A model generated the notes under the pieces. That model saw nothing but the letters and a program-made list of their open reading frames with translations, was not told where the DNA came from and searched no databases. Positions 20,300 through 30,640 of a DNA stretch of 61,001 nucleotides are shown here, in pieces. The DNA lies in NCBI GenBank assembly GCA_002633005.1, contig NMRA01000547.1:1-61001 (forward strand), written 5' to 3'. Position numbers and translations under genes: made by a program. This stretch comes from Phoronis australis (taxonomy: Eukaryota; Phoronida; Phoronidae). The stretch's first letter is position 1, and the number at the start of each line of letters is the position of its first letter.

Positions 20300-20571
20300 T
20301 CCTACTCCAGTAGGCCACAGGGTGAATTCCACTGGCCCTTGCCAGGGCCAAAAAATGCTGCAGGATTCCAGGGTGCAAGCATGAACACTGCAGGAAAATC
20401 TATCCAGCTGAGAAATCAATTGCATCAAGTGAACGCACACTGTTACAAGCCAGCCTCAGAGCAGTGAAAATTAGTGGTGTGGACTTGAATATCAGGAGCA
20501 TTACGACACTGTACCACAGGGTGAGATATTATAGAGAGGGTTCTTTATAGACTATGGGATTCTTGGTTATT
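20300..20571 (+). mobile_element. Mutator-like element, copy 1, right part
   Basis: It resumes exactly where 14132 left off, beginning TCCTACTCCAGTAGGCCACA, as does copy 2 at 22023. The remnant reading includes the C-terminal block (QLHQVNAHCYKP) and ends GGGATTCTTGGTTATTTAA. The next copy starts at this point, so copies 1 and 2 are head to tail. Confidence 0.75.
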
Positions 20572-21287
20572 TAAGAGTGCTTGGAAGAATGCACTGGCCA
20601 TGGCAGAGAGGGGGTTGTTGAACCTGTAAAAGCATATTTTGCAGTTGTTTTTAATTGCACTGTAGCATACTGTCGCACTGTTGCTGATGAACATTAAATT
20701 GTCATTTGAAATGCATTAATGAGTGTCTGAAATTAATCGCAAACACCAAATCCACACCCAGCTGCCGGGCTTCTGTGCCACCAGCTGGTCTAAGTACACA
20801 GTCACACACAATTTAAAACTTGAAATTCCCCCATTTCTTTTAAATAAAACCACATTTTTCAAATTTTGTTCAGAATAGTTCCTCTCCACCTGCTGACCTA
20901 TTTTGCAAAGTAAAAACTTGAAGCGATGACCGGTTTTGATTTTTCAAGCCGATTGCATGTGCCCACCCAAAAACCGGGATTTTTGAATTAGGGACATTTA
21001 ACAGACAAAGACACTAAATGCAATTTCTTGCCCTGTTTTGCACTAAACTGATTTTTGATTGAGGGAAATGGGGAAAATTGATAAATTAGCATATGAAAAT
21101 AACAATAAAAGTTTAATTTAATTTAATTTCCTGACCCCACAAGTGGAACATGTTCTCACCAAGGCCCATTGTGTATAGGGGACATACTTATTAGAGTCGA
21201 TTTGCATAACCACAAAAGTCATGAGAACAAGAAATTTGGCAGCCAAGTTTCATTCACAACATAGCTGTTGAGTGGTGAGCACACACA

Positions 21288-21581
21288 ATGTATTCTGAAA
21301 AGACATGCGGTGTCACTAGGAGCAGAGGGAGAAGAAAAAGCCAATTTAAAAAAGGACACAGACCCTCCAACATGGACTACTGCAGCTCCAGCATACCAAG
21401 GCAGCCCGAGGCAGCAATAGACGGTTGCAGGGCTGTGCCTCTCACACATTTCGAAGCTGAGGATGTCACCTACCTAACTAACAGTGATGCTGCTGCGACA
21501 GCTTACAGGTTTAGGCAAATTACTGAAAAAGAAAGAAAAATTCGTGATAGTAAAGAACTGGATGAGAATATTCATGATTAA
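21288..21581 (+). pseudogene. Mutator-like transposase N-terminus, copy 2
   Basis: The 97-residue frame starts MYSEKTCGVTRSRG, with KSQFKKGHRPSNMD and a middle region RQPEAAIDGCRAV and FEAEDVTYLTNSD. It ends at a stop just after DENIHD, where the next coding block is in another frame (21613 onward). The break could be a lesion or a short intron, although no convincing donor was seen. Confidence 0.5.
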
Positions 21582-21612
21582 CTTGCGTCTCTTAACAGGC
21601 CTGGTGTGACAT

Positions 21613-22190
21613 GTGCGTCAGGTTGCATGCAAATTTGGAAAACTAGAACTAATTGTTGAAAAAAAGACTGGAACTGTGTGTCTATGCATCATTGCACTGC
21701 AGATTTTTGCAAATATAAATCGCCAACTGTGCCACTGTCAGATGAGATCAAGCAGCAGACGATTGGGCCACCAGCTGGAGCCTTGAACAGCCAGGCTGTA
21801 TTGCCTGTGCTAAAGTCAAAAGTGGGAATTGATGATGTAATCAACATTCTGACATGCTTGAATAATGTGCCAACTTCCAATCGCAGCCTGCAGAATAAAA
21901 TTAATGCCATGAGCCAAACAGTAACTCAACTGAACGAACAAATGATTGAGAACCAGTGCTACGTTAAAAAAGTCACCACTCTGGCTGGCGGTGAAGGTGT
22001 TGCAAAAGTTGAATTTCACGTTTCCTACTCCAGTAGGCCACAGGGTGAATTCCACTGGCCCTTGCCACGGCGAACAAACACTGCAGGATTACTGGGTGCA
22101 AGCATGAACACTGCAGTAAAAACCACCCAGCTGAGAGATCAATTGCATCAAGTGAACGCACACTGTTACAAGCCAGCCTCACAGCAGTGA
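21613..22190 (+). pseudogene. Mutator-like transposase, main block, copy 2
   Basis: The frame reads ACKFGKLELIVEKKTGTVC, a second Cys pair, NSQAVLPVLKSKVGIDDVIN and then ILTCLNNVPTSNRSLQNKIN. A helical run and VKKVTTLAGGEG follow, and the frame ends with QLRDQLHQVNAHCYKP before TGA. The layout Cys-x2-Cys, N-x-x-A-V, I-x-x-L-N-x-P and paired helices resembles the N-terminal half of the Mutator-like transposase domain common in invertebrates. The catalytic DDE part is not present, so the repeat is a non-autonomous or truncated carrier of this protein segment. Confidence 0.5.
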
Positions 22191-22702
22191 AAAACAGTGG
22201 TGTGGACCTGAATATCAGGAGCATTACAACACTGACCCAAAGGGTGAGATTTTAAAGAGGGTTTGTTTTAGACTATGGGATTCTTGGTTATTTAAAGGCC
22301 TATGGTCCGAGTTATAGAACAAAAAACCTTTTAACACCGTTTAAGCCGGTTTTTTGATGTGACATGGACTTCAAAAAGTTATTAACTTTCAACTTGTGCA
22401 AAAAGTTTGAAAAAAATCGTTGTAAATACTACAAACGAATGAAATGTTTACAAAGAATTTAGTATCTGTGACGCTAAACTGATTATAAACATTACAACAA
22501 CACATGCGCAGCCACAGATCTAGAGGTCAACAGAATTTATACAAATGGCGGGGAGAAGTAGGTCTATGAAGTGTACGTCCGAAGGCGAAACGCAGTCGTC
22601 CTGCTCTACGAGATTCAGAAAAAGACGTGTTAGCCAGTACAAAAAGCGGCATTGCCAACAAACCGTGTACCTGTAAGCGACTTGTTCGATAGGTGAGAAA
22701 CA

Positions 22703-22864
22703 ATGAGGACAAGACTGAATGTTCGAACTCGTGAAGGTTTTACATTACAACAAATGAACAATTCCAGGCTTTCGATGGACAAGTATAATTCAGTAAGTAC
22801 TAAGTGTGCTGTTTGTGAAATGTTCAATGACTCATACACTGTTAGAGCATTCACTGATGGGTAA
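22703..22864 (+). CDS. Small open frame, 53 residues, unknown
   Basis: It starts with ATG preceded by ACA (moderate context) and has an in-frame stop just upstream. The product, beginning MRTRLNVRTREGFTLQQ, is basic at the N-terminus, carries one Cys-x2-Cys (KCAVCEMF) near residue 37 and ends ...AFTDG. A GTAAGT donor-like site lies inside the frame at 22792 after KYNS, so it could equally be a first exon ending there. I do not recognise the family. Such a length can occur by chance. Confidence 0.2.
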   Translation: MRTRLNVRTREGFTLQQMNNSRLSMDKYNSVSTKCAVCEMFNDSYTVRAFTDG

Positions 22865-23676
22865 CTGATCTCAGTCAGCATACATCGGACCCAAATCATT
22901 TTGAAGAACCTCAATTCGATCAGCTGTGCAGTTTTTGTTCTAATGCTAGTAGTACTACTGATTCACGCTGATCCGGACTAGTTACACCATGTTAGTGTTT
23001 TAACATGTAGTTAAAACTGGTAAGGCCCTTTCATTCTAACGTCGACATGGCGATGTTTTGGGGAGTTGCAGTCAGTATGGAGGGTTAACTTCGGTCCTGA
23101 ATCGAAGTTAACTGTGCCAGTTGACTTCACAGTAGACAAGCGGAGTGTCGATGCTGTGGTGCACGGTAGTATGAATGATCAACTTCGGTTATATCTAAGA
23201 AGTTATTGTCAGGGGCCACTGCTATCATCGACAATTACACGGTAATGTCGTCGCTAAAAGCTGCTCATATTTTGCTCGAGTAGTCACTGATCGAATTAGA
23301 AATAGGTTTTTGTGTCCATTAGCACATGTCATGTTCCCAAATTATCACATTAAAAAATCCTGGTGTACAAGTGTTGCATCTGCACTACGTTGCGATTACT
23401 TCGATGACAACATTGTCAGCAACAGTTTACTTAGACATCCAAAGCCGGTAAAAACGTTTCGATTAACTTTCCAGTTCATGTCGACACTCTGCTCAGACCG
23501 AAATTAAGTACAAAAGGGCTTTTAGATCGATTTCAACTAGCAGAACAATGTGGCAGGTGGTGTAAAGAATTGTGGCGGGAGAGGGGGGGTGTTTGTAGGA
23601 TGTGTTAGGGACTTCACCTGGCCACGCCAATAGCTTTATTAGAAAGCTCATATCAGTGTTGGTCGTACTGAGTACA

Positions 23677-23698
23677 GTGGGGGGTGGGGGGGTGGGGG
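23677..23698 (+). repeat. G-rich tract, possible quadruplex
   Basis: GTGGGGGGTGGGGGGGTGGGGG has three long G-runs, with a further GGGAGAGGGGGGG at 23577-23589. It fits the general pattern for G-quadruplex formation on the plus strand. It is not linked to any gene. Confidence 0.5.
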
Positions 23699-24630
23699 AT
23701 TAAGTCTTGGTCAAGATGGCTATACTTGAGTTTTGTCATGGAATTGCTAAATTTTCGAGTTGTGTATCGAATACAGAGATTAGGCTATTGGCTTTAACGT
23801 AAGCCGGAATTTTCATCAATTATAAATCACTTAAGTCGCTGTCAGTTTAGAATAATGCTGTCTCAGCTACAAATTTTGCCTTCTGGTAATTAAATCAAAG
23901 TTCTTTTAAGCATAAAGGTGTGACAAATTGACTGAAAGTACATTCTTAAATCTTGTGATTGCTCCTGGTAAAGTGAGTCAAATTGTATTTAAACCCTCCT
24001 TCATCATCTGTACTTTCAGAATGAGTGGTTTAGACAACACCCTCTAAAAACTTCTTTGCAAGAGTCCCACACTGGTCATCCCCTGAAGAAACCTTGAGGT
24101 ATTGTTTCATTCATTTCCTTAATATCTCATGGAGTGACATTTCACATTTTATTCAACTCACAACTCACAATCCTAACCAAAGATATCACTGTTTCGTTTA
24201 CAGTATTTAAACATGCCTTGTTTAAAGCCTGTTCAATTTCTATTCAGGGATTCACCCAGGATTTCGAAAATAGGATGTCCAAAATGGGATTCCCAATATT
24301 TCGGAGTGTCCGTGAATCCGACAACGCATTACCCCTACCACCATGCAGTGCACCAGCATCCCCCCACACTGATTTTTTTACAAAAGTACATAGATCAAAG
24401 CATTTACATCTGCTTTTTCAAACTAACCCCCTGTAACGAGCTTTTTTTACTAAAAAACTGCTTGGACCTAGACTTTTACACCTAAACTTATGAATATAGC
24501 CAAGCAGCTTACCAGACAAATATTAGAGATATTTTTGAAGGATGAGTGCACTTTGCAGATGATGGTGTCACTGCTGTTCCATATTAAAACATGGAAATGC
24601 ACATTGAAATGCACGAAGCAGTGTTTCATT

Positions 24631-24678
24631 TGAGTTATTTATATTAGGTTTGTGTGAGTTATTTATATTAGGTTTGTG
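24631..24678 (+). repeat. Two tandem copies of a 24-bp unit
   Basis: TGAGTTATTTATATTAGGTT followed by TGTG occurs twice back to back with no mismatch, a recent local duplication. Confidence 0.9.
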
Positions 24679-25046
24679 TAAACCATACTTTAGTGTGAAG
24701 TTTTTATTCTAATGTATCAGTGCTTTGGAGGATGTCCAGTTGAGCAAAGAACATTTGTAATGTAATTAATTTGCATGTGAAAATTTTCAACTCGCTTACA
24801 ACTGTAGTATAAATGCAAGCCAACTCCAGCTGCTGGTTGAAATTCTGTGCATCATGTTTGGTGTGGGGAGCAATTATGATTTCTAAAAACCTTGTTTTGA
24901 AAATTTGCCCTTTTACGATTCCATCTGTCAATTCAATGTCAATGTTTCAGATTCATAGATACATATCTGAGTTCTCAGTGTAGAGGCCTCAGAATAAATT
25001 TTAAACTGAATGTCTTCTTACAAATGCCACTATTGTCATCTTGCAG

Positions 25047-25117
25047 GGTTTCAGAGCTGTTGTTCACCCTTGTCCTTATCTTCTTTGTCACCTGCATCCT
25101 CACAATCTGGATCGAAG
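25047..25117 (+). CDS. Candidate exon encoding a transmembrane helix
   Basis: It is bounded by TCTTGCAG on the left and GAAG/GTTTGT on the right. One frame is fully open and gives VSELLFTLVLIFFVTCILTI plus WIE, a continuous hydrophobic stretch of membrane-helix length flanked by charged residues. It starts and ends one base out of codon register, so it can be joined to the candidate exon at 26807 to give a short hydrophilic tail and a stop. No family is recognised, and a 71-bp open frame is not rare by chance. Hydrophobic bias with two good splice sites is the only support. Confidence 0.3.
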
Positions 25118-26806
25118 GTTTGTGTCTGCTCTTGTAAAGACTCTATGCTCTATTGGAATTTAAAGTAGATATAGGCATGCCTTATGTCACGAAAACCAAC
25201 TGTTTATTTAGACCATGTACCATTAGTATGATATTCATCTCGAATTGTTCCTTGATAAAAATAAGGTGTGAATTTTGGGCTTGAAAATCTCCAGCAATCT
25301 GTTACTACTTGAGAGTTTCTTTAGGTTGACGTGTCACAGCATGCCATTTCATTCACCTGACATGGTCACAATCATAATGAACTGACAGTTCTTTGCAAGA
25401 CCAAAACTTATTTCTCATCTGAATGAGGAAAGTGGTTAAAATCAAAAGTTAAGTTGCACGGATAACAGGGTTTATAGCCGCAGAAATTTTTCTGTGAAAA
25501 TGCAACTCTATTTTCTCTCAATGTAGGTTTCTTACTGCTTGTTAAAAGGCGATGATAGTATGACCGGCTGCTGAGTAGCACTTGGGACATAACCATGTTG
25601 CCATGAGTTCAATTTCTTGCCTTGGAACTCTAGAATCCACTTAAACCATAAAGTGGCAATGGCCATCAAAAGTTATCATGATGCGATGAAGATTTGGCAA
25701 TACGTGCATTAGTTCTTGCACCATCTTTCTAATTTGCAACCTCTCACACTTGTTGATACTAGCATTCCGTTGGTGGTATAGATACAGTTATCATTACTTG
25801 TACCCAATGGTGGTTTTCTTTGCACTGTATTTTTGGTTTTAGTGTTTCAGTGCTCAATTATATTGTAACTTTTCACAATATTTTACACTTACAGGCTACA
25901 TAGGTACTTCAGTGAGAAATCTAAGAGTAATGCTGTCAAGGATTAAGAAAGGTCTACACTCCAGTTCCACCGGTGTCCATAATTAGCAGATGCTTGAGAG
26001 AAATACAAGGCGTGCACAAACTTGACACATGACTTCCAGGGGTCACCCAGTTCATTGCCTTGACGTTCAATGGTTTTGGAATGACAACAAATGTTATTTG
26101 ATCTATCAAAAGAACTATCACTGCATCAGTGAACATTTGACACTAATTTTAAAGTTACCTTTGCATAGTAGCTTGACGTGGATATAGACTGTTGTCAATA
26201 CAAAAGGACACGGCTATATTTTTGATCTTACTCATTACCATACAGCATATAAATCTGACATTCTACTTTTTATATATGTAAACCAACAATCCTTGACCAC
26301 TGTTTGCTTACATTTGACTCCAAAACTGTGATACAATACCTGCTTTTTAATTGAAGTGCTCTTGTAACTTGGTTCATGTTGAGTTTATCAACAGTCATCA
26401 TCTGCTTTTGGTGGTCCACGTGGTTGTGCGAATTATTATAAATGTGTCCATGACTTCAAACATATTTCGATTAATTACATGTCATGCTGCAACTCTTGTT
26501 TGCATTTACATTTCTGTTGTGTTGAGAATTACTGCAGTGAAATGCATTTGATGTTATACAGGTTACACTTCGGCAGTGAAAATCCATTTTGTTTGTTAAT
26601 GTGATTATGTCATTGCTGTTAAAGCTGCTATGAACCTGCCTTCCTTCAATTAAACCAACTCTCAATTATGACTATTTATTGTCTTGGCCCATTCCTTACT
26701 CAATGTACAAGTGATTCCTGGAATTAGAAAGAACTGACAGTTCGTTATTAATAGCTCGAACCTCAGTTTATCAAGTTGCCTTGAAACAGCTTGTCATTTT
26801 CTGTAG
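25118..26806. other. No recognisable feature
   Basis: Possible intron between two candidate exons. No repeats with terminal structure and no coding family were seen. The right end is a pyrimidine-rich run ending TTTTCTGTAG. Confidence 0.35.
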
Positions 26807-26896
26807 GTGAATTTGTTACAAGCCAAGAAACCCATCCTCACCTGGGTAAAGAAACTTACTGATAGGAGGTCTGATGCGGAAAATGGTATAAATTAA
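26807..26896 (+). CDS. Candidate terminal exon, possibly CutA-like
   Basis: A TTTTCTGTAG acceptor precedes it. In one frame it encodes 29 residues and a TAA, including KPILTWVKKLTDRRSD. In animal CutA proteins the C-terminus has the layout P-Y-L-x-W-V-x-x-x-T, so P, L, W, V and T fall in the right places. A competing reading, in phase with the candidate membrane exon at 25047, gives GEFVTSQETHPHLGKETY and TGA. The two readings cannot both be right. The CutA exon lies 26 kb upstream on the same strand, with mobile elements between. The missing middle CutA exon is the main objection. Confidence 0.35.
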   Translation: MNLLQAKKPILTWVKKLTDRRSDAENGIN

Positions 26897-27367
26897 AAGT
26901 TACTTTATTGTTGATGGAATGTTGGTTTGTAGCAACTTTACCAGTTCGGTTTTCAGTATGAAACTAAGAAATGATATTCGGCATAAATTTTGTTTATTAG
27001 TACCACAAAGAAATCACATTTATCTGAGTACTAAGTAGTAGACAAAACAAATATGCATTAGAGACATAAAATATGGTGCCTGAGTAAATAACATAATTTG
27101 TTTGACTGCAAGCAAAGTAGATAAAGCAGTACGATTTGTGACATAACCCTTGCATTGCGAAAATATGTTGGGGTAGGCGCCTTTTGTTGTAGTTGGTACC
27201 TTTGTTGAAAGCCAGCACATCATTACGGTAGACTCTTGCCAGTTCCTCATTTATGACGAAGAAACCAAAAGTCCTGAATCAAAAATAAAAATAAAAATAA
27301 AATTTTCTTCATAACCATGTATAAGAGAAAAAAAATATTCATTAACTAGTGTACTTCAAAAGCTGAA
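26897..27367. other. No recognisable feature
   Basis: AT-rich, with a short (AAAAT)n microsatellite at 27281-27303. It may be the 3' untranslated region of the gene ending at 26896 if that exon is real. No AATAAA-type signal stands out close to the stop. Confidence 0.35.
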
Positions 27368-27614
27368 TACCTTATAGAATGCGAACAGTTTGTCCCGTCA
27401 ACACGCCATCTTTTTGGTCACATCACGTGACCTATTGAATGTATGTCCGAAAAGATTTCTGCCCTAGACAGGGACGGACAGAAATCTTTTTGGATTGATA
27501 TTCATTAGGTCACGTGATGTGACCAAAAACATGGCGTGCTGATGGGACAAGCTCTTTGCGACATTTTTCCATGCCTTATTGAAAAAGATTTATTTATACA
27601 TACCTTATAGAATG
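27368..27614. mobile_element. Foldback (palindromic) MITE flanked by 14-bp repeats
   Basis: Positions 27381-27560 form an almost complete palindrome. The left arm runs from GCGAACAG through GTCACATCACGTGACC to AAGATTTCTG, and the right arm is its complement with few mismatches. Arms are about 80 bp with a loop of about 17 bp around 27470. TACCTTATAGAATG occurs at 27368-27381 and again at 27601-27614, bracketing the palindrome plus a 40-bp A/T-rich tail. No coding capacity. The foldback structure suggests a MITE or a hairpin-forming insertion. Confidence 0.8.
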
Positions 27615-28144
27615 TACTGTTGGCAATCCATTGTTATGGCTATTTTGGTATTTATACTTAAATTTCAGAGAAACAATAAACAAAACTCAAATAAGGAATG
27701 TGTTTTATTGTGTTTTGTTTAGTTTGACTAAAACAGGACCTTATCATGAACCTGCCAATAATCCATAGATAGTCTTTATGAATATTCATGTCACGGGCGT
27801 ACTGTCAGGGCCGTAATAATGTTTTCACTTCACAATTGCCAAGTAAAGGTTTAGTCCAGTTATCATTAATACCTAATAGCCTGGAAATAATTTGTTCACA
27901 TTTTCTCAATAAGTAACAATTATGAGCATATTCAGATAATTTATTTGTTAAATTGAGTTTTGGGTATTTGTCTGAAACATTGATGTTGAGTGAGACCAAA
28001 TCTCTGTAGCCAGAGCCTTGGATGGAAAATGGTAAAAGGTTATTACAAGTGTCATGTCAGCAGTGTTTTCTTTCACAGAGTCACATGTGTGCATAATGAG
28101 GGTGCTTAACTGGAGTTCCAAAACTCTTTATAAGAAATACTCAC
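27615..28144. other. Unassigned; minus-strand open frame
   Basis: Contains a minus-strand open frame ending at 27805 that reads about 75 residues including YRDLVSLNINVSDKYPKLNL and CEQIISRLLGINDNWTKPLL. The composition looks protein-like. No ATG or acceptor in the right register could be found and no family is recognised. It could be a diverged exon of the gene whose candidate exon lies at 28145-28330, but the reading frames do not join at consensus sites. Confidence 0.25.
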
Positions 28145-28330
28145 AGGCATAAGCAAAATGCAGGTGACAGGTTGCTTCTTATAGATCTTTTCAGTGTAGT
28201 GGACACTCCTCAGCATCTGCCACAGGTACACCCTGATGACAATCACAGCTGGTGATACCCACCACCCCAGTGAGTATGGACACAGCAAGTTGAATACAAT
28301 ACCCTCATCCTCAGATATACTTATGTGAGG
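28145..28330 (-). CDS. Candidate internal exon, minus strand, unknown protein
   Basis: On the minus strand a TTTTTTTCAG acceptor precedes CCTCACATAAG, and a GTGAGT donor follows CTTATGCCT. The 186 bp between are open and an exact multiple of three (62 codons). The product includes ISISEDEGIVFNLLCPYSLG, a Trp-rich stretch and VYLWQMLRSVHYTEKIYKK. Both splice sites are strong and the codons look protein-like, so a real host exon is plausible. I do not recognise the family, and no flanking exon in a compatible phase was identified. Confidence 0.4.
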
Positions 28331-29550
28331 CTGAAAAAAATCAAACCACATTAATTTTGAGTTGCAGTTTAAACATGACCTCAACATGAAGGGGAAGGTT
28401 GTTTTCATAGCTGCAAACTGGTTGTTGTTCTTCAAAAAGCCAGTGGTCCATTATTAATGAAGTTTTAAGACAGTATAATTTTCAGCATTTTATGTGGCAC
28501 ATTTTAGTGATACATAGCAAATGTATTTTATTACAGGTTTTCAGTTTTGTTACCTATAAAGCTTGTGTGATTACTGATGAAAGAAAACAATAAGAATGAC
28601 TTGATAACACAAAAGTTATGTAGAATCGGTTCTATTGCGTTAAGAAACGAGAGTTCCAAGCATACCTGCATGTGAAGAGACCGAACATCAATTGCCACCT
28701 AAGCCTATTCCTCTGCACATGGCTCAGTACTCCAATCATGTTGTCTCTGTTGCTTGAGTATTGTTATTGTTGGTGAACTGGTGATGCACATTACGGTGAA
28801 CCTTTAAAAACATGGTAATCGCATAAAATGCCAATCTGAGCAGTACATAGATAACATTGATCAATACATTCCATAGGATACACATTTTCGCAAAAATATG
28901 AATGTATCTGAAATTGAAACTTCAGTGTTCTACCCGTTTCCAGACTAATTAAGTTTTTTTCCTGTGTTAACTTGCTAATACCGATGCTAGAAGTCTGTAA
29001 CAGCTGACATTCAAGGAGGATAGATGATTTTCGAAGCACCCTTTAGGCCCTCTGCCATGTAAACCGATGGATTGTGTTCTTGATAAAGTGAGTCTGCAAG
29101 GGCCTAGTTGCACACTCAAAGTACAAGAAAGAGTATATTAATTAAAAGCAAGCACTGTCATTAACCTTCCCCTGTCCCTAGCCCTTTATTTACCCAATCG
29201 AGACCATACCACTGATAATACAAGATGTAACCTGCTCGACCTTTATTAATGCTACTAATGATCTGCCTTTGGCTTATACCCTTTTGCCTTTGAGGAGGTC
29301 CCATACATAGTATATTGTTCTGTAATGATGTGACCACTCCCAGTGTCCTGCAATTTGAGAACCAGATTTCTTCACTGAATAACAGGCATCAAATTTGTTG
29401 CATCCTATTTCCAACCATAGTTTTGTATGATCTCACTATTCTCCCAACAAGCTTCAGCCTACTGGCACTTCCCAAGTTTGCTTGCATTTAATCCGAGGAT
29501 TCATCGCTGATCCAGTGGGTTGTGTTCAAGTGGACTAGCTAGCTGACTAG
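28331..29550. other. No recognisable feature
   Basis: Possible upstream intron of the minus-strand candidate exon. No element ends or coding family recognised. The 82-residue minus-strand open frame at 28791-29039 has no resemblance I can name. Confidence 0.35.
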
Positions 29551-29976
29551 TCTGTGGTGGATTTAGAGGGGGGCTATGACCTCCCTAAAATTCTCACAGT
29601 TCCCATTTGGCAGTTCGGGGGTGCAAATGTTTGGTGAACTAAATCCTGGCCAATACTCTGCCCTGTTCCCCCAACTCAAAATCCTGGATCTGCCCCAGGG
29701 GCAGATCCAGTATTTTGAGTTAGGGGGGCCAGGGCACAGGAATAACCAGAATTTTGCGACATGCGCGAGCCCAGCCTGATGTAGGAATGCAGGGGTGTCG
29801 AATTTTTGGGTTTGTTTATCTTATTACTAAAAAAAACATAAACGGTAAACAGGGTTTGTTCAAGGGGCATGTGCTAGTCAGCAATTTGCACCCCGAACTA
29901 CCAAATGATATCTGGGAGAATTTTAGGGGGGCCATGGCCCTCTTGCCCCCCCCTTAAATCCTCCAATGTGCTCCTG
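29551..29976. mobile_element. Two abutting MITE-like units with a palindromic junction
   Basis: Around 29697 the sequence is a near-perfect palindrome: TAACTCAAAATACTGGATCT on one arm, with its near-complement on the other. The right unit begins CAGGGGCAGATCCAG at 29696 and ends with a diverged inverted version, CCTTAAATCCTCC...CTCCTG, at 29976. The left unit starts GTGGTGGATTTAGAGGGGGGC at about 29553, another version of the same terminus, and ends at the palindrome. CAGGGGCGGATCCAG-type ends are familiar from hAT-like MITEs. No matching 8-bp target duplication is visible. Confidence 0.55.
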
Positions 29977-30640
29977 CTAGTACAATTTACAAGTAAAGTA
30001 TAGAGTCCCTGGTGATAGATGATGATTTTCTTAAGGCAATGAAAAACCAGGAATAGATTTGCAATTCAAGTCCAAAGTCTGAAAACTGCCGGCAACTCAC
30101 GACCATCGAGTGACAAACAGGGTCTATCCAACCACAATAACACTCTTTTTCAGTCACAGCATTGATAGGCCTAGGGCTAGGGCTAGCCTTGGTACAAATC
30201 AGTATACTAAATATACTACCCTGGCTGTGTGAATTTCGGGCTCTATTGAAGAAAAACACAGTGGAACCTAGCTGTATTTTGATACCGCTAGCTGGCTGGC
30301 TAGGGTACCACTGCAGACTCGACTCGATCACGATTACTATGGAATTCAGTATATAATTTTCCCACAAGTAATGGTTTCATCTAATCCTAAGAGTAATAGT
30401 TAGACTGTTCAGCTCATACAGAGAGCAACATCGTCATCAAAGTGTTCAAGAAACGAATAAATTACCTGATTAAGGCGAACTTCTCTTCTTCGAAGCAGTA
30501 CCGGAAACAGCTGACTTTGTCTGGAGTTGCCGAAAGGTCAAACCGCACAGCATTATGGGCAACATTCGTTTGTTTTGATCACGCAGATTTTAAGAAAATA
30601 AAGAATAAAAAACGTCTACAAACGGATCATATGACTTTAA
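29977..30640. other. No recognisable feature
   Basis: A minus-strand frame of 126 residues at 29987-30367 and smaller frames have no family resemblance. CTAGGGCTAGGGCTAG near 30170 is a minor simple repeat. Confidence 0.35.

Larger units (their letters stand above)
20571..22297 (+). mobile_element. Mutator-like element, copy 2 (uninterrupted)
   Basis: This is the most complete copy, about 1.73 kb. It opens with GTGCTTGGAAGAATGCACTGG (as copy 3 does at 30642), then has non-coding leader, two coding blocks (21288-21581 and 21678-22190) and an end at TTGGTTATTTAA. It preserves the empty target site of the BEL element at 22023-22027. I did not find terminal inverted repeats or a 9-bp target duplication, so element ends are defined only by comparing copies. 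Confidence 0.7.
22298..25046. other. Mostly unremarkable sequence with short local repeats
   Basis: No mobile-element protein is recognisable. It contains the small open frame at 22703, a G-rich tract at 23677-23698 and a 24-bp tandem duplication at 24631-24678. A splice-like interval at about 24020-24096 is discussed among the rejected items. The left end adjoins the Mutator-like repeat. Confidence 0.4.

Noticed and set aside
22545-22646. ATGGCGGGGAGAAGT start followed by a basic open frame and a nearby GTAAGC donor
   Set aside because: Careful recounting of the A-run near 22620 shows that the frame closes at a TAG after about 33 codons, before the donor. It does not stand as a first exon.
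24020-24096. TACTTTCAG acceptor and GAG/GTATTG donor enclosing an exon-like interval
   Set aside because: All three frames contain stops. The only long one ends in TGA just before the donor, so it cannot be an internal coding exon.
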